DNA from: Xiheimicrobium sp052034585
GTDB lineage: Bacteria > Myxococcota > Myxococcia > Myxococcales > Myxococcaceae
Length of the DNA stretch: 64,000 bases
Assembly: GCA_052034585.1 (NCBI GenBank)
Contig: JBPOIJ010000039.1
Location: forward strand, 57,717 to 121,716
Reading direction: 5' to 3'
Part shown: positions 49,438-57,601 of the stretch, piece by piece
How the letters are laid out: each line of letters begins with the position of its first letter
How positions within the stretch are numbered: the stretch's first letter is position 1
The notes under the pieces: generated by a model
Told to the model about the DNA's origin: nothing
The model's input: only the letters and a program-made list of their open reading frames with translations
Database searches by the model: none
Made by a program: the position numbers and the translations under genes

Positions 49438-49453
49438 CCGCGGTTCGATGGGC

Positions 49454-49861
49454 TCAGCGCACGACGCTCGTCTTCACCGTGAACGTCGGCTGGGCCGCGA
49501 TGGCCTTCTTCACCGAGCACTGCTCCACCACCCGCATCACCGCCTCGCGGTAGCGCTCCGGGAAGTCGGCCGGCAGCTGCAGGTCGAGCGTCACGTCCTT
49601 CAAGGTGCCCTGCTCGTCGTACTGCGGGTGCTCGACGATGCGAATGCCCGACGGGTCGATCTCCCGCTTGGCGCAGAAGCCCTGCACGAAGATGCCGGCG
49701 CAGGTGCCGATGGAGGCGAGGAAGAGATTGAACGGAGAGGGCGCGGTGTCTTCTCCACCATTGTCGAGCGGTTGGTCGGTGTGCACGACGTGCTTGCCGA
49801 GCTGGGCGTCGACGCGCCGCTTGCTGGGAATGGTGATGATCAGCTCTTTGGTGTCAGCCAT
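49454..49861 (-). CDS. OsmC/Ohr-family peroxide-reducing protein
   Basis: 135 aa from ATG 49861. LASIGTCAGIFVQGFCAKRE and RVVEQCSVKKAI supply the two redox Cys of the OsmC/Ohr family. LPADFPERYREAVMRV lies between them. Thiol peroxidase acting on organic hydroperoxides, or an OsmC-type stress protein; the subgroup is not resolved by eye. Convergent with the VWA lipoprotein. Confidence 0.85.
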   Translation of the reverse strand: MADTKELIITIPSKRRVDAQLGKHVVHTDQPLDNGGEDTAPSPFNLFLASIGTCAGIFVQGFCAKREIDPSGIRIVEHPQYDEQGTLKDVTLDLQLPADFPERYREAVMRVVEQCSVKKAIAAQPTFTVKTSVVR

Positions 49862-49902
49862 GGCGGTGAGAGGCGGGCTCGCGCGCGGAGGATTCCGGCC
49901 TG

Positions 49903-51270
49903 CTACCAGCGCACGAAATCGGGGGTCGAGGTGCGCCGCATCGCCAACGGCAGCTCGAAGCCGGCCTCTCCGTAGTTGCTGGAACCCCAGCACCAGGTGA
50001 CCTGCGTCGAGGGCACGTAGGCGCAGGCGTGGCTGGCGCCGACGTCGAAGAGGCTCACGTTCATCAACAGCGTCGTCATCGGCGACTCGAAGCGCGGGCC
50101 GCTCGGTGGAAACGGCATGCCGTCGGCGCAGACGCCGGTGCCGCTGAAGCCCCAGCAAATCAGGCCATTTCCAGGTGTCCGGCCGAGGGTCGCGCGATCA
50201 CCCGCTTCGAGCTCGGTGACGTTCGGGTTGGTGGCGACGGGGGTGGCGACGAACTTCCGAACCACCGTCCCATCTCCAATCTCCGGCGCGGTGCCCCAGC
50301 ACGAGACCCCGCTCATGCGCCGCGCGCAGGCATGGTAGCCGCCGGCCGTCACCTCGATGGCGTCGGAGACGTTGAGCACCTCCATGGGCGTACGGGCGCT
50401 GTTCTGGTTCCCCATGCCCACCTGGCCGTCGTTGTTGTTGCCCCAGCAGAAGGCGGTGCCGTTCATTCGAACGCCGCAGACGTGGTTCGCGCCGCTGGTG
50501 CCCGCGTTCGACGCGACCGAGAGCTGCACGACGTCGGCGAGCCCGTTCACCTGGACCGGGACGGACGACGCGGCGCCCACGCCGTTTCCGAGCTGGCCGT
50601 TGGCTCCCCAGCAGAAGACGGTTCGGGCCATCGTCACCCCGCAGGTGATGAAGGCGCCGGCGTGAACGGAGGCCCACTGGGTGGTGCCCATCACCGTCAC
50701 TGGCGTTCGGCTGCCGGTGGTACCGCCGTTGCCGAGCTGGCCCGCGTTGCTCGAGCCCTCGACGCCCCAGCACTTCGCCGACCGATCTTCGAGCACCGCG
50801 CACGCGTGTTCATAGCCGGCGGAGACCGAGACGGCGGTGGTGATGCCGGTGACCTGCACCGGGCGGAAGCTGTCCATCATCGAGCCGTTGCCGAGCTGAC
50901 CTGCGTTGTTGCGGCCCCAGCACTTGACCGTCTTGTCCGCGAGCACCGCGCAGGTGAACCCGTCTCCGGCGCTGAGGGCGGTGATGGGCTGGGCGACGGG
51001 GCTGACCGACCCTCCGGCCGAGCCACCGGCAGTCGCGCCTCCGGTCCCTCCGCCGTTCGCGCCAGCCGAGCCGCCTGCCGTGCTGCCTGCCGTGCCGCCC
51101 GCCGTCGTCCCACCGCCGCTCGCGCCGCCACCCGTGCCCGAGACGCCCCCGCCGGTCCCCGCAGTGCCACCCGAGGTCGAGCCACCATCGGGCCCTGGCG
51201 TCATCGGCGTGCACCCAATGAGGAACAGCATCGAGATGGTTCGGAGCGGAACGCGAGCGAGCGAGAACAT
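49903..51270 (-). CDS. RCC1-repeat lipoprotein
   Basis: 455 aa from ATG 51270. Lipobox LFLIGC. A Gly/Ser/Thr-rich linker covers about 22-95. The remainder (about 98-455) consists of RCC1-type blades with recurring CWGxNxxGQLGNG (KCWGRNNAGQLGNGS, FCWGANGQLGNGVG, FCWGNNNDGQVGMGN), making a seven-bladed propeller with paired Cys. In myxobacteria these are surface proteins of unknown partner. Ends 41 nt after the OsmC gene. Confidence 0.85.
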   Translation of the reverse strand: MFSLARVPLRTISMLFLIGCTPMTPGPDGGSTSGGTAGTGGGVSGTGGGASGGGTTAGGTAGSTAGGSAGANGGGTGGATAGGSAGGSVSPVAQPITALSAGDGFTCAVLADKTVKCWGRNNAGQLGNGSMMDSFRPVQVTGITTAVSVSAGYEHACAVLEDRSAKCWGVEGSSNAGQLGNGGTTGSRTPVTVMGTTQWASVHAGAFITCGVTMARTVFCWGANGQLGNGVGAASSVPVQVNGLADVVQLSVASNAGTSGANHVCGVRMNGTAFCWGNNNDGQVGMGNQNSARTPMEVLNVSDAIEVTAGGYHACARRMSGVSCWGTAPEIGDGTVVRKFVATPVATNPNVTELEAGDRATLGRTPGNGLICWGFSGTGVCADGMPFPPSGPRFESPMTTLLMNVSLFDVGASHACAYVPSTQVTWCWGSSNYGEAGFELPLAMRRTSTPDFVRW

Positions 51271-51359
51271 TCGCCGAGCATAGGCCGAGGTCGAGGGGCG
51301 TGACCGGCAGACTGGTGTGTTCTGCTGAACGGCGGCCAGAAACGGTGGACAATCGGCGC

Positions 51360-52163
51360 ATGCGTGCACTCCTCGTCGTCGCCCTCACCCTCTTCGGCTG
51401 TGAAGGCCCCATCGCCGTCTTGAAGGTGCAGGTGTCGGGACAAGACGCGGTCGAGAACGGGCTCGCGGCCACGAAGGTGGAGGACGGCTGGGCGATCAAG
51501 TTCACCAAGTTCCTCGTGGTGATCCTCGACACCGCGCTGGTGGACGACAAGGGCGTCGTGGGCACCCAACAGAACGGCGCCAAGGCCTTCGACCTGACGA
51601 AGAAGGGCCCCGCCGACGTGTTCGCCTCGAGCCCGCAGGCCAAGAACTACCCGGTCGTGCGCTATGCCATCGCTCCCGACACCGCGCCCGAGGGCGTGAA
51701 CATCGAGCCGTCCGATCTCTCGCTGCTCCGCTCGCGCGCGGCGAGCCTCATCGTGGTGGGGACCGGCCAGAAGGGTGGCGTCACCAAGACCTTCGAGTGG
51801 ACCTTTCAGAACGCGACGCTGTTCGACACCTGCAAACGAGCGGACGGCACCGCGGGCCTCACGCTCACCGCCGGAAAGGAGACGGTCGCGCAGCTCACCC
51901 TCCATGCTGACCGCCTCTTCCGTGATCAGCTCACTGGTGCGGCGGTGCTCCGCTTCGAGGCCATCGCCGCCGCCGACGGCAACGCGGACAACAAGGTGAC
52001 GCTCGACGAGCTCAACGTCGTGCAGCTGAGCTCGCTCCCGTCGGGGCAATACGGCACCGGTGGGTCGACGACCATTCGCTCGCTCAAGGACTTCGTGGTG
52101 CTCAACATGCGCGGCATGGGGCACTTCGAGGGCGACGGAGAATGCAGTGGGCGGGCCCGGTGA
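51360..52163 (+). CDS. Lipoprotein with EF-hand-like loop
   Basis: 267 aa from ATG 51360. Lipobox LTLFGC. The sequence is beta-rich (AIKFTKFLVVILDTALVDDK). Near the C-terminus, DGNADNKVTLDE has acidic or oxygen-donating residues at positions 1, 3, 5, 7, 9 and 12 of an EF-hand loop, suggesting calcium binding. Divergent from the RCC1 lipoprotein by 89 nt, so they may share regulation. Function unknown. Confidence 0.7.
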   Translation: MRALLVVALTLFGCEGPIAVLKVQVSGQDAVENGLAATKVEDGWAIKFTKFLVVILDTALVDDKGVVGTQQNGAKAFDLTKKGPADVFASSPQAKNYPVVRYAIAPDTAPEGVNIEPSDLSLLRSRAASLIVVGTGQKGGVTKTFEWTFQNATLFDTCKRADGTAGLTLTAGKETVAQLTLHADRLFRDQLTGAAVLRFEAIAAADGNADNKVTLDELNVVQLSSLPSGQYGTGGSTTIRSLKDFVVLNMRGMGHFEGDGECSGRAR

Positions 52164-52205
52164 TGGCGGTCCGTCTCGGTCGCGACCGAAGCGACGCTCA
52201 GGCGC

Positions 52206-52613
52206 TCACGGCTTGAGCCGGGTGCACGACCACGAGCTTCCCTGCGAGACCGGGACCTCCCCCGAGCTGCAGGAGGGAAGTCCGACGACCTTCTCGCCGC
52301 AGCGCCACCCTGAAGAGCCTTCGCTGCGAAGCGACTCGCCGCTGCTGCAACGAGGAATGAGCCGCTCGGGCTCGAGGCACCGCCATCGTCCGAAGCCCTC
52401 GCTCACGAGGAGCTCGCCCGACGAACAGGTCGGCAACACGTGCTCGGCGCCCCAACCCGACGCGCGCTGCTTCTCCAGCAACGACGAGAGCGTGCTGCAG
52501 CGATAGCCACGGCCGGTCGAGACGAGCAGCTCGCCCGACGCGCACTCCGGGAGGGCACCAGGTGCGGCCGCCAGCATCAAGGGCAACAAGACTCCACGAG
52601 AGAGAAGGTCCAT
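52206..52613 (-). CDS. Secreted protein of four Cys-SGE repeats
   Basis: 135 aa. Signal peptide MDLLSRGVLLPLMLAAAPGA. The mature protein is almost entirely four copies of about 28-30 residues, each beginning P-x-C-x-SGE and ending (W/Y)xC: CASGELLVSTGRGYRC, CSSGELLVSEGFGRWRC, CSSGESLRSEGSSGWRC, CSSGEVPVSQGSSWSC. Two Cys per repeat imply local disulfides. No family was recognised. Downstream end close to the lipoprotein at 51360 (convergent). Confidence 0.65.
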   Translation of the reverse strand: MDLLSRGVLLPLMLAAAPGALPECASGELLVSTGRGYRCSTLSSLLEKQRASGWGAEHVLPTCSSGELLVSEGFGRWRCLEPERLIPRCSSGESLRSEGSSGWRCGEKVVGLPSCSSGEVPVSQGSSWSCTRLKP

Positions 52614-52676
52614 GGCCGCGTCTCAACGGTCCGCGCGTCGGGAAATTCACCAGCTGCTGACGCTCCTGGACCTGAT

Positions 52677-52807
52677 CAGCGCCCGGTGAACGTCAGCGCA
52701 CGTCGACGACCAGCGCCCGGCGAACGTCAGCGCAGTCGACGATCAGCGTCGAACGTCAGCGCACGTCGACGATCAGCGCCCGCTGAACGTCAGCGCACGT
52801 CGACGAT
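52677..52807 (-). repeat. Tandem repeat of the 3' end of the FN3 lipoprotein gene
   Basis: Units at 52677-52710 (34 bp), 52711-52743 (33), 52744-52773 (30) and 52774-52807 (34). The last contains the real stop codon (52790-52792) of the FN3/DNRLRE gene plus its final codons; the others are extra copies beyond the stop, each carrying the same TGA and the CTGATCGTCGAC core. Explained by slippage or unequal exchange. Confidence 0.75.
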
Positions 52808-55324
52808 CAGCGTCGGCGCGTTCGCCAGGTTGCTCATGTTCCGCTCGAGCGAGCAGTACGGCGTCGTCTGGTCCTGGTTCATGCCTTGGGCGGTCGCCAT
52901 CGGCACGCGGTCGACGACAGGGAAGTGCTTCACGAACAGCCCGTTCTGCACCCACGTGCCGGCCTGCCAGTTCCGCACGATGTCGGTGATGTTCCACACC
53001 GTCGAGGTGCCGCTGATGGGCGCGGCGACGGAGGGCGCAGCGTTCAGGTACCACTGCGGCATCGTGTTGTAGGTGACGGTCGAGGCGTTCCAGGAACCCG
53101 CGAGCGCGAAGGCCGCGTAGTACGCGTTGAGCGGCGAGGGCGACTGGCCTCTGACGGGTCCGGGCGCGAGCGCACAGGGCGTCATCACCAACCACCCCGC
53201 GAGCACCGTGCGGCCCGCGAGTGGCGCGGTGTTGAACTGGAGCAGCGAGCCGGCGCAGTTGTGGAATTGGTAGTAGCCGCCGGTGCCCGGGAAGGCGGTG
53301 AAGAAGCAGCCGACCGAGGCCTCCTCGTTGGTGATCCGGGTGTCCTGGAGCGAGCTCATCGCCGTGCTCTCGATGACGACGACGTCGGCGCTCGCGCGCA
53401 TCGCGACTCGAGTACCGGTGGTGAAGGCGACCACGTTGGAGGGCGCCGAGCTCGCGGCGCCGCGCACGGTGAGCACCCGCAGCCAGTAGTTCGTGTTCGC
53501 CGACATCTGGGCGAGGCCACCGGTGGTGACGTTCGCGCCGAGCCGAATGACGCGAGAGAAGGGACCGGCCGCGGCGGTGGCGATCTCCACGTCGAAGCCG
53601 TCTTCGTTCGTCGCGGGGTCGGTGAAGGAGAACGAGGCTTCTTCCGACGAGAGCACGGTGACCTGCAGGCTCGTGGGCGCAGGAATCGAACCGGCCACCA
53701 TCGCCGAGACGACCGAGGTGTAGGCCGAGCCGCTCCAGGTCTGGCTGCCGGTGACGCCGCCCGTGGTGCGGAAGCGGTAGTAGTAGGTGACGCCGGGGCT
53801 CGCCGTGGTGTCGTCGTAGGTGGTGGCCGTCGGCGGACTCGGGAACACGAAGCCTGGGTAGCTGGTCCGGGTGATTTCGGTGAACGGCCCCGTCGCCGAG
53901 GTGGCGCGCTCGATGGCCACCGTCCAGCACGCAACGCTGGAGGTGTTGTAGGTGTACCCCAACCGAATGGCCGAGCCGACCGCCGACGCGCTGAGGGCGG
54001 TGGGCTGGCCGCACAAGTACCCGACGATGATGGGCCCGTTGTAGACCGAGGTCGTCACCCAGTTGGAGACCGAGAGCCCAGCAGCGGAGCGCACCCGGTA
54101 GTAGTTGGTGCCGAACGCCGCGGTCGTCGAGACGAAGGTGGTGATGTTGGCCGGCACGACCGTGGTGTCGACCCAGGTCGTCTGATCCGTCGAGCGCTCG
54201 ATCTGGAACGAGCCTTCCGCGTTCGAAGAGTCGGTCCAGGAGACGCGAATGACGGCATTCGAGTTGATCACCTCTTGCACGGCGGTGACGTTCGTCGGTG
54301 CGTTGGGGGCGAGGGTGATGCCGGAAACGGTGAGGCTGTAGTCCGAGGCGCCCGAGGCGTTGATCGACCGCACGCGATAGTGGAAGGGCGTGCCCGGCGC
54401 GAGCCCGGTGTCCGTCACGGTCGTCGCGTTCGGGCCAGGCGTCGCGAAGGTGAAGAACGGGCCTTGCGCTGCCGGGGCGCGCTGCACCTCGAAGCCGCTC
54501 TCGTTGGTCGAGGTGTCCGTCCAGTTGATGACGAGTGAACTCTCGGTCGCGGTCGAGACAGGGAGCGCGGTCGGCGCGTTGGGCGGCGAGTTGATCGCGA
54601 ACGGCGTCTGCCGAATCGGCCCAGCCCAGGCGGACGGCATGCTCTGGACGACCGCGCGCAGGCGGTACCAGACCGTGGCGCCGGTCATCAGTCCGCTGTC
54701 GAGGTAGGTGGTTGCGCTGCCCGCCGGCATGGCGACGGGGGCGAAGGGGCCGGCCGCCGAAGGGCCTCGCTCGAGTTCGTAGCGGTCCGGAGGGGGGCTC
54801 GCGCCCGTCCAGTTGAGGCGAACCTCCGTGGCGCTCTCGACCGTGCCGGAGAAGTTGGCCGGCGTGGGCACGGTCGTCCCACCCGCGACGGAGCCACCCG
54901 CGACGGAGCCACCCGCGACGGAGCCACCCGCGACCGAGCCACCCGCGACCGAGCCACCCGCGACCGAGCCACCCGCGACCGAGCCACCAGCGACCGAGCC
55001 ACCCGCGACCGAGCCACCCGCGACCGAGCCACCGCCGACCGAGCCACCGCCGACCGAGCCGCCACCGACGGTGCCACCTGCGTCACCGCCAGCCACCGAG
55101 CCACCGCCGACCGCTCCACCGCCGATGGACCCGCCCGCGTCGCCACCGCCAACCGAGCCGCCGGCGTCACCTCCGCCGATGCTGCCGCCTGCCGTCGCGA
55201 GCCCTCCGCCAGTGCCAGTCGAGCCACCCGCTCGGCCGCCCGATGACCCGCCATCTTCACCAGTCGGGAGAGGGCTACACGCAACCAGAAGGTACGACAT
55301 CACGGCGAGGAACGTTCGGTTCAT
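52790..55324 (-). CDS. Lipoprotein with FN3 repeats and DNRLRE domain
   Basis: 844 aa from ATG 55324 with GGGAG upstream. Lipobox LLVAC. A long linker of VAGGS pentapeptides covers about 20-155. Then five or more FN3 domains (about 160-620), recognised by repeated VRLNWTGASPPPDRYELERG, TPFHYRVRSINASGASDYSL and ANYWLRV-type motifs. The last 200 residues form a DNRLRE-type domain (GSWNASTVTYNTMPQWYLNA, VWNITDIVRNWQAGTWVQNG, LIVDVR end). Surface protein, perhaps adhesive or carbohydrate binding. Its 3' end is tandemly duplicated downstream. Confidence 0.78.
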   Translation of the reverse strand: MNRTFLAVMSYLLVACSPLPTGEDGGSSGGRAGGSTGTGGGLATAGGSIGGGDAGGSVGGGDAGGSIGGGAVGGGSVAGGDAGGTVGGGSVGGGSVGGGSVAGGSVAGGSVAGGSVAGGSVAGGSVAGGSVAGGSVAGGSVAGGSVAGGTTVPTPANFSGTVESATEVRLNWTGASPPPDRYELERGPSAAGPFAPVAMPAGSATTYLDSGLMTGATVWYRLRAVVQSMPSAWAGPIRQTPFAINSPPNAPTALPVSTATESSLVINWTDTSTNESGFEVQRAPAAQGPFFTFATPGPNATTVTDTGLAPGTPFHYRVRSINASGASDYSLTVSGITLAPNAPTNVTAVQEVINSNAVIRVSWTDSSNAEGSFQIERSTDQTTWVDTTVVPANITTFVSTTAAFGTNYYRVRSAAGLSVSNWVTTSVYNGPIIVGYLCGQPTALSASAVGSAIRLGYTYNTSSVACWTVAIERATSATGPFTEITRTSYPGFVFPSPPTATTYDDTTASPGVTYYYRFRTTGGVTGSQTWSGSAYTSVVSAMVAGSIPAPTSLQVTVLSSEEASFSFTDPATNEDGFDVEIATAAAGPFSRVIRLGANVTTGGLAQMSANTNYWLRVLTVRGAASSAPSNVVAFTTGTRVAMRASADVVVIESTAMSSLQDTRITNEEASVGCFFTAFPGTGGYYQFHNCAGSLLQFNTAPLAGRTVLAGWLVMTPCALAPGPVRGQSPSPLNAYYAAFALAGSWNASTVTYNTMPQWYLNAAPSVAAPISGTSTVWNITDIVRNWQAGTWVQNGLFVKHFPVVDRVPMATAQGMNQDQTTPYCSLERNMSNLANAPTLIVDVR
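54876..55070 (-). repeat. 15-bp coding minisatellite (VAGGS units)
   Basis: Thirteen 15-bp units, consensus GAGCCACCCGCGACC on the plus strand, run from 54876 to 55070 inside the lipoprotein gene and encode the VAGGS/VGGGS linker. Copy-number change would stay in frame and alter linker length. Confidence 0.8.
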
Positions 55325-55504
55325 GGCACTCCCAAGGACGACCTGCGGGCCAGGCGTGGGACCCGGGCTGAGCCCTTTCACTCACACGCCTCGTGTCGCC
55401 TGTCCAACATCGTGATCATGCTGCGCCTCGAGCCGTGACGACAAGCAACCGAGGCGTGACTTTTCGGTCGCGTTCCCTTCCGAAACTCGACTTGAGTGGA
55501 CGAC

Positions 55505-57229
55505 ATGCAGCGTTCCTCGCTCGAAGGCCGGGTTGCTCGCTCGATGCTCGACTGCTTCGAGGCGCACATCGCCCGCATGCAGCAGACAGGTCGAGCAGCG
55601 AAGACCTTCTTCGAGCAGCAGGACTGGCGGGCGCTCCGGCGGCTGCAGACCGAGCGGCTCGGCTGGTACGACACTCAGGTCGCGGAGTGCGTGACGCGGC
55701 TGACTCGAGAGTTCCCGACGGAGGTCTTCACCGACGCCCAATGGGGAGAGGTGAAGCTCGCCTACATCGCGCTGCTCCTCGACCATCGCCAGCCCGAGCT
55801 CGCCGAGGTCTTCTTCAACTCCGTCACCACCCGCGTGCTGCATCGCCGCTACTTCAAGAACCGCTTCATGTTCGTGCGGCCGAGCGTCTCCACCGAGTAC
55901 CTCGACCTCGAGGAGCCCTCGTACCGCTGCTACTACCCGGCGCGCACCGGCCTGCGGAAGACGCTGGCGACGCTGGTGAAGGACTTCGGGCTCCAGCGGC
56001 CGTTCGCGAACCTGGAGCGCGACGTGAACCAGGTCGTGCGCGCGCTGCGCAAGGCGATGAAGCGGCCGCTCGTGGTGGAGCCCAACTTCCAGCTGCAGGT
56101 GCTCGAGGTGCTGCTCTTCCGCGGGCACGAGGCGTACATCGTCGGGCGCGCGCTCAACGGGCTGTCGATGGTGCCCTTCGTGGTGCCCATCGTGCACGAC
56201 GGCGCCGGCCGGTTGGTGCTCGACGCGGTGCTGCTCGACCCGACGCTGCTCGCGATCCTCTTCTCCTCGACGCGCGCGTACTTCATCGCCGACATCGACG
56301 TGCCCTCGACGTGGGTGCACTTCCTCCGCCGAATGCTCCCGAGCAAACCGCCCTGGGAGCTCTACGCGATGCTCGGCTTCGGCAAGGCGGCGAAGGCGCT
56401 GTTCTATCGCGACTTTCTCCATCACCTCCGGCACTCGACCGACACGCTGACGCTCGCGCCGGGCACCGCGGGGCTGGTGATGATCGTCTTCACCCTCCCC
56501 TCGTTCCCCTACGTCTTCAAGCTGATCCGCGACCGGGCGAAGCCGCCGAAGGATGTCGACCGCGCGATGGTGAAGGACCGCTACCGGCTGGTGAAGCGGC
56601 TCGACCGCGTGGGGCGCATGGCCGACACCCTCGAGTACGCCGACGTCGCGCTGCCGAAGAATCGCCTGGCGCCCGAGCTGCTCGAGGAGCTGCGCCGCGA
56701 AGTGCCGTCGCTCCTCACCGAAGAGGCAGACGTCGTCGTGCTCTCTCACCTCTACATCGAGCGCCGCATGACGCCGCTCGATCTCTATCTGCGCTCGGCG
56801 AGCCAGGCCGATCTCGAGCGCGCGGTCGACGACTACGGGCGCTGCCTCGAGGAGCTCGCGACCGCCAACGTCTTCGCCGGAGACCTCCTCTACAAGAACT
56901 TCGGAGTCACCCGCCTGGGCCGCGTCGTCTTCTACGACTACGACGAGATCGATCTGCTCACCCAGATGACCTTCCGCGAGCTGCCCGTCGCGCAGAACGA
57001 CGACGACGAGATGCGCGGCGAGGCGTGGTTCCAGGTGTCACCGAAAGACGTCTTCCCCTCGGAGTGGAAGCCCTTCCTCTTCACCGACGAGCGCGTGCAG
57101 GCGGTGCTCGAGAAGAAGCACCCGAACCTCTTCGAGGCGAAGTACTGGAACACGGTGAAGACGCAGCTCACCTCGGGGCGCGCGGTGTGGCTCAGCCCGT
57201 ATCCGGAGTCGGTGCGCTTCAAGCGGTGA
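55505..57229 (+). CDS. aceK: Isocitrate dehydrogenase kinase/phosphatase
   Basis: 574 aa from ATG 55505 (a GTG three codons upstream is possible). The N-terminal helical domain aligns with E. coli AceK from SMLDCFEAHIARMQQ on. ATP/catalytic region: YRLVKRLDRVGRMADTLEY, then VFAGDLLYKNFGVTRLGRVV and FYDYDEIDLL, which match the AceK motif that does both phosphorylation and dephosphorylation of isocitrate dehydrogenase. Switches carbon between the TCA cycle and the glyoxylate shunt. It stands alone here; aceA and aceB are not in the window. Confidence 0.95.
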   Translation: MQRSSLEGRVARSMLDCFEAHIARMQQTGRAAKTFFEQQDWRALRRLQTERLGWYDTQVAECVTRLTREFPTEVFTDAQWGEVKLAYIALLLDHRQPELAEVFFNSVTTRVLHRRYFKNRFMFVRPSVSTEYLDLEEPSYRCYYPARTGLRKTLATLVKDFGLQRPFANLERDVNQVVRALRKAMKRPLVVEPNFQLQVLEVLLFRGHEAYIVGRALNGLSMVPFVVPIVHDGAGRLVLDAVLLDPTLLAILFSSTRAYFIADIDVPSTWVHFLRRMLPSKPPWELYAMLGFGKAAKALFYRDFLHHLRHSTDTLTLAPGTAGLVMIVFTLPSFPYVFKLIRDRAKPPKDVDRAMVKDRYRLVKRLDRVGRMADTLEYADVALPKNRLAPELLEELRREVPSLLTEEADVVVLSHLYIERRMTPLDLYLRSASQADLERAVDDYGRCLEELATANVFAGDLLYKNFGVTRLGRVVFYDYDEIDLLTQMTFRELPVAQNDDDEMRGEAWFQVSPKDVFPSEWKPFLFTDERVQAVLEKKHPNLFEAKYWNTVKTQLTSGRAVWLSPYPESVRFKR

Positions 57230-57232
57230 ACG

Positions 57233-57490
57233 TCATCTGAGGCACACGCCCGGTGGTGGCGCGGCACACGGAGCACCAGGCGGGCAGGAATACGGGAAGG
57301 TGTGCACGCAGCGGCCGCTCGGGCAGGGAGCCGACGTGGTGCAGCCCAGGGCGGCGCAAACGCCGACGCCGGCGTCGAAGAGCTGACAAGCCGAGACGAA
57401 GCGGCCTGGGCAGTCGGGGGCCATGCGGGAAGTCGGCACGCAGTTGCCGTCGAAGCATGGAAACGCCACTCTACCCGAGCGCACAGCCAC
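57233..57490 (-). CDS. Cys-rich hypothetical protein, possible fragment
   Basis: 85 codons with GTG at 57490. The translation is rich in regularly spaced Cys (CFDGNCVPTS, CAALGCTTSAPC, SCPPGAPC), resembling the lipoproteins of this window, but it lacks a signal peptide. The frame remains open upstream into the repeat, so it may be the 3' part of a gene whose start was altered when the defence cassette entered. Its 3' end lies 3 nt from the aceK stop. The rest of the gap 57491-57600 holds the direct repeat and a putative promoter. Confidence 0.4.
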   Translation of the reverse strand: MAVRSGRVAFPCFDGNCVPTSRMAPDCPGRFVSACQLFDAGVGVCAALGCTTSAPCPSGRCVHTFPYSCPPGAPCAAPPPGVCLR

Positions 57491-57498
57491 GTTCGTCG

Positions 57499-57536
57499 TG
57501 GAACGCGGGCGTGACTTGCCCTCGACCCTCCCACTC
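57499..57536. repeat. Left 38-bp direct repeat flanking defence cassette
   Basis: Perfectly identical to 59727-59764 (same orientation); similarity extends a further 14-15 bp (AACCAGCG) with one indel and a few bp on the left. Bounds the lower-GC ATPase/HNH pair. Confidence 0.85.
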
Positions 57537-57565
57537 CGAGAACCAGCGCCCCACGGTGACTCGAC

Positions 57566-57601
57566 TGGCTGTCTGGAACTTCACTCTCTATGCTCCGCAC
57601 A
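57566..57601 (+). promoter_or_regulatory. Possible promoter of cassette (leaderless)
   Basis: TATGCT (57589-57594) resembles a -10 box whose transcript would begin at or next to ATG 57601, and no Shine-Dalgarno precedes that ATG. The -35 region (TGGCTG, 57566-57571) is poor. Weak evidence. Confidence 0.25.

Noticed and set aside
54876..55070. Repeat array considered as CRISPR
   Set aside because: No unique spacers; it is a coding 15-bp minisatellite.
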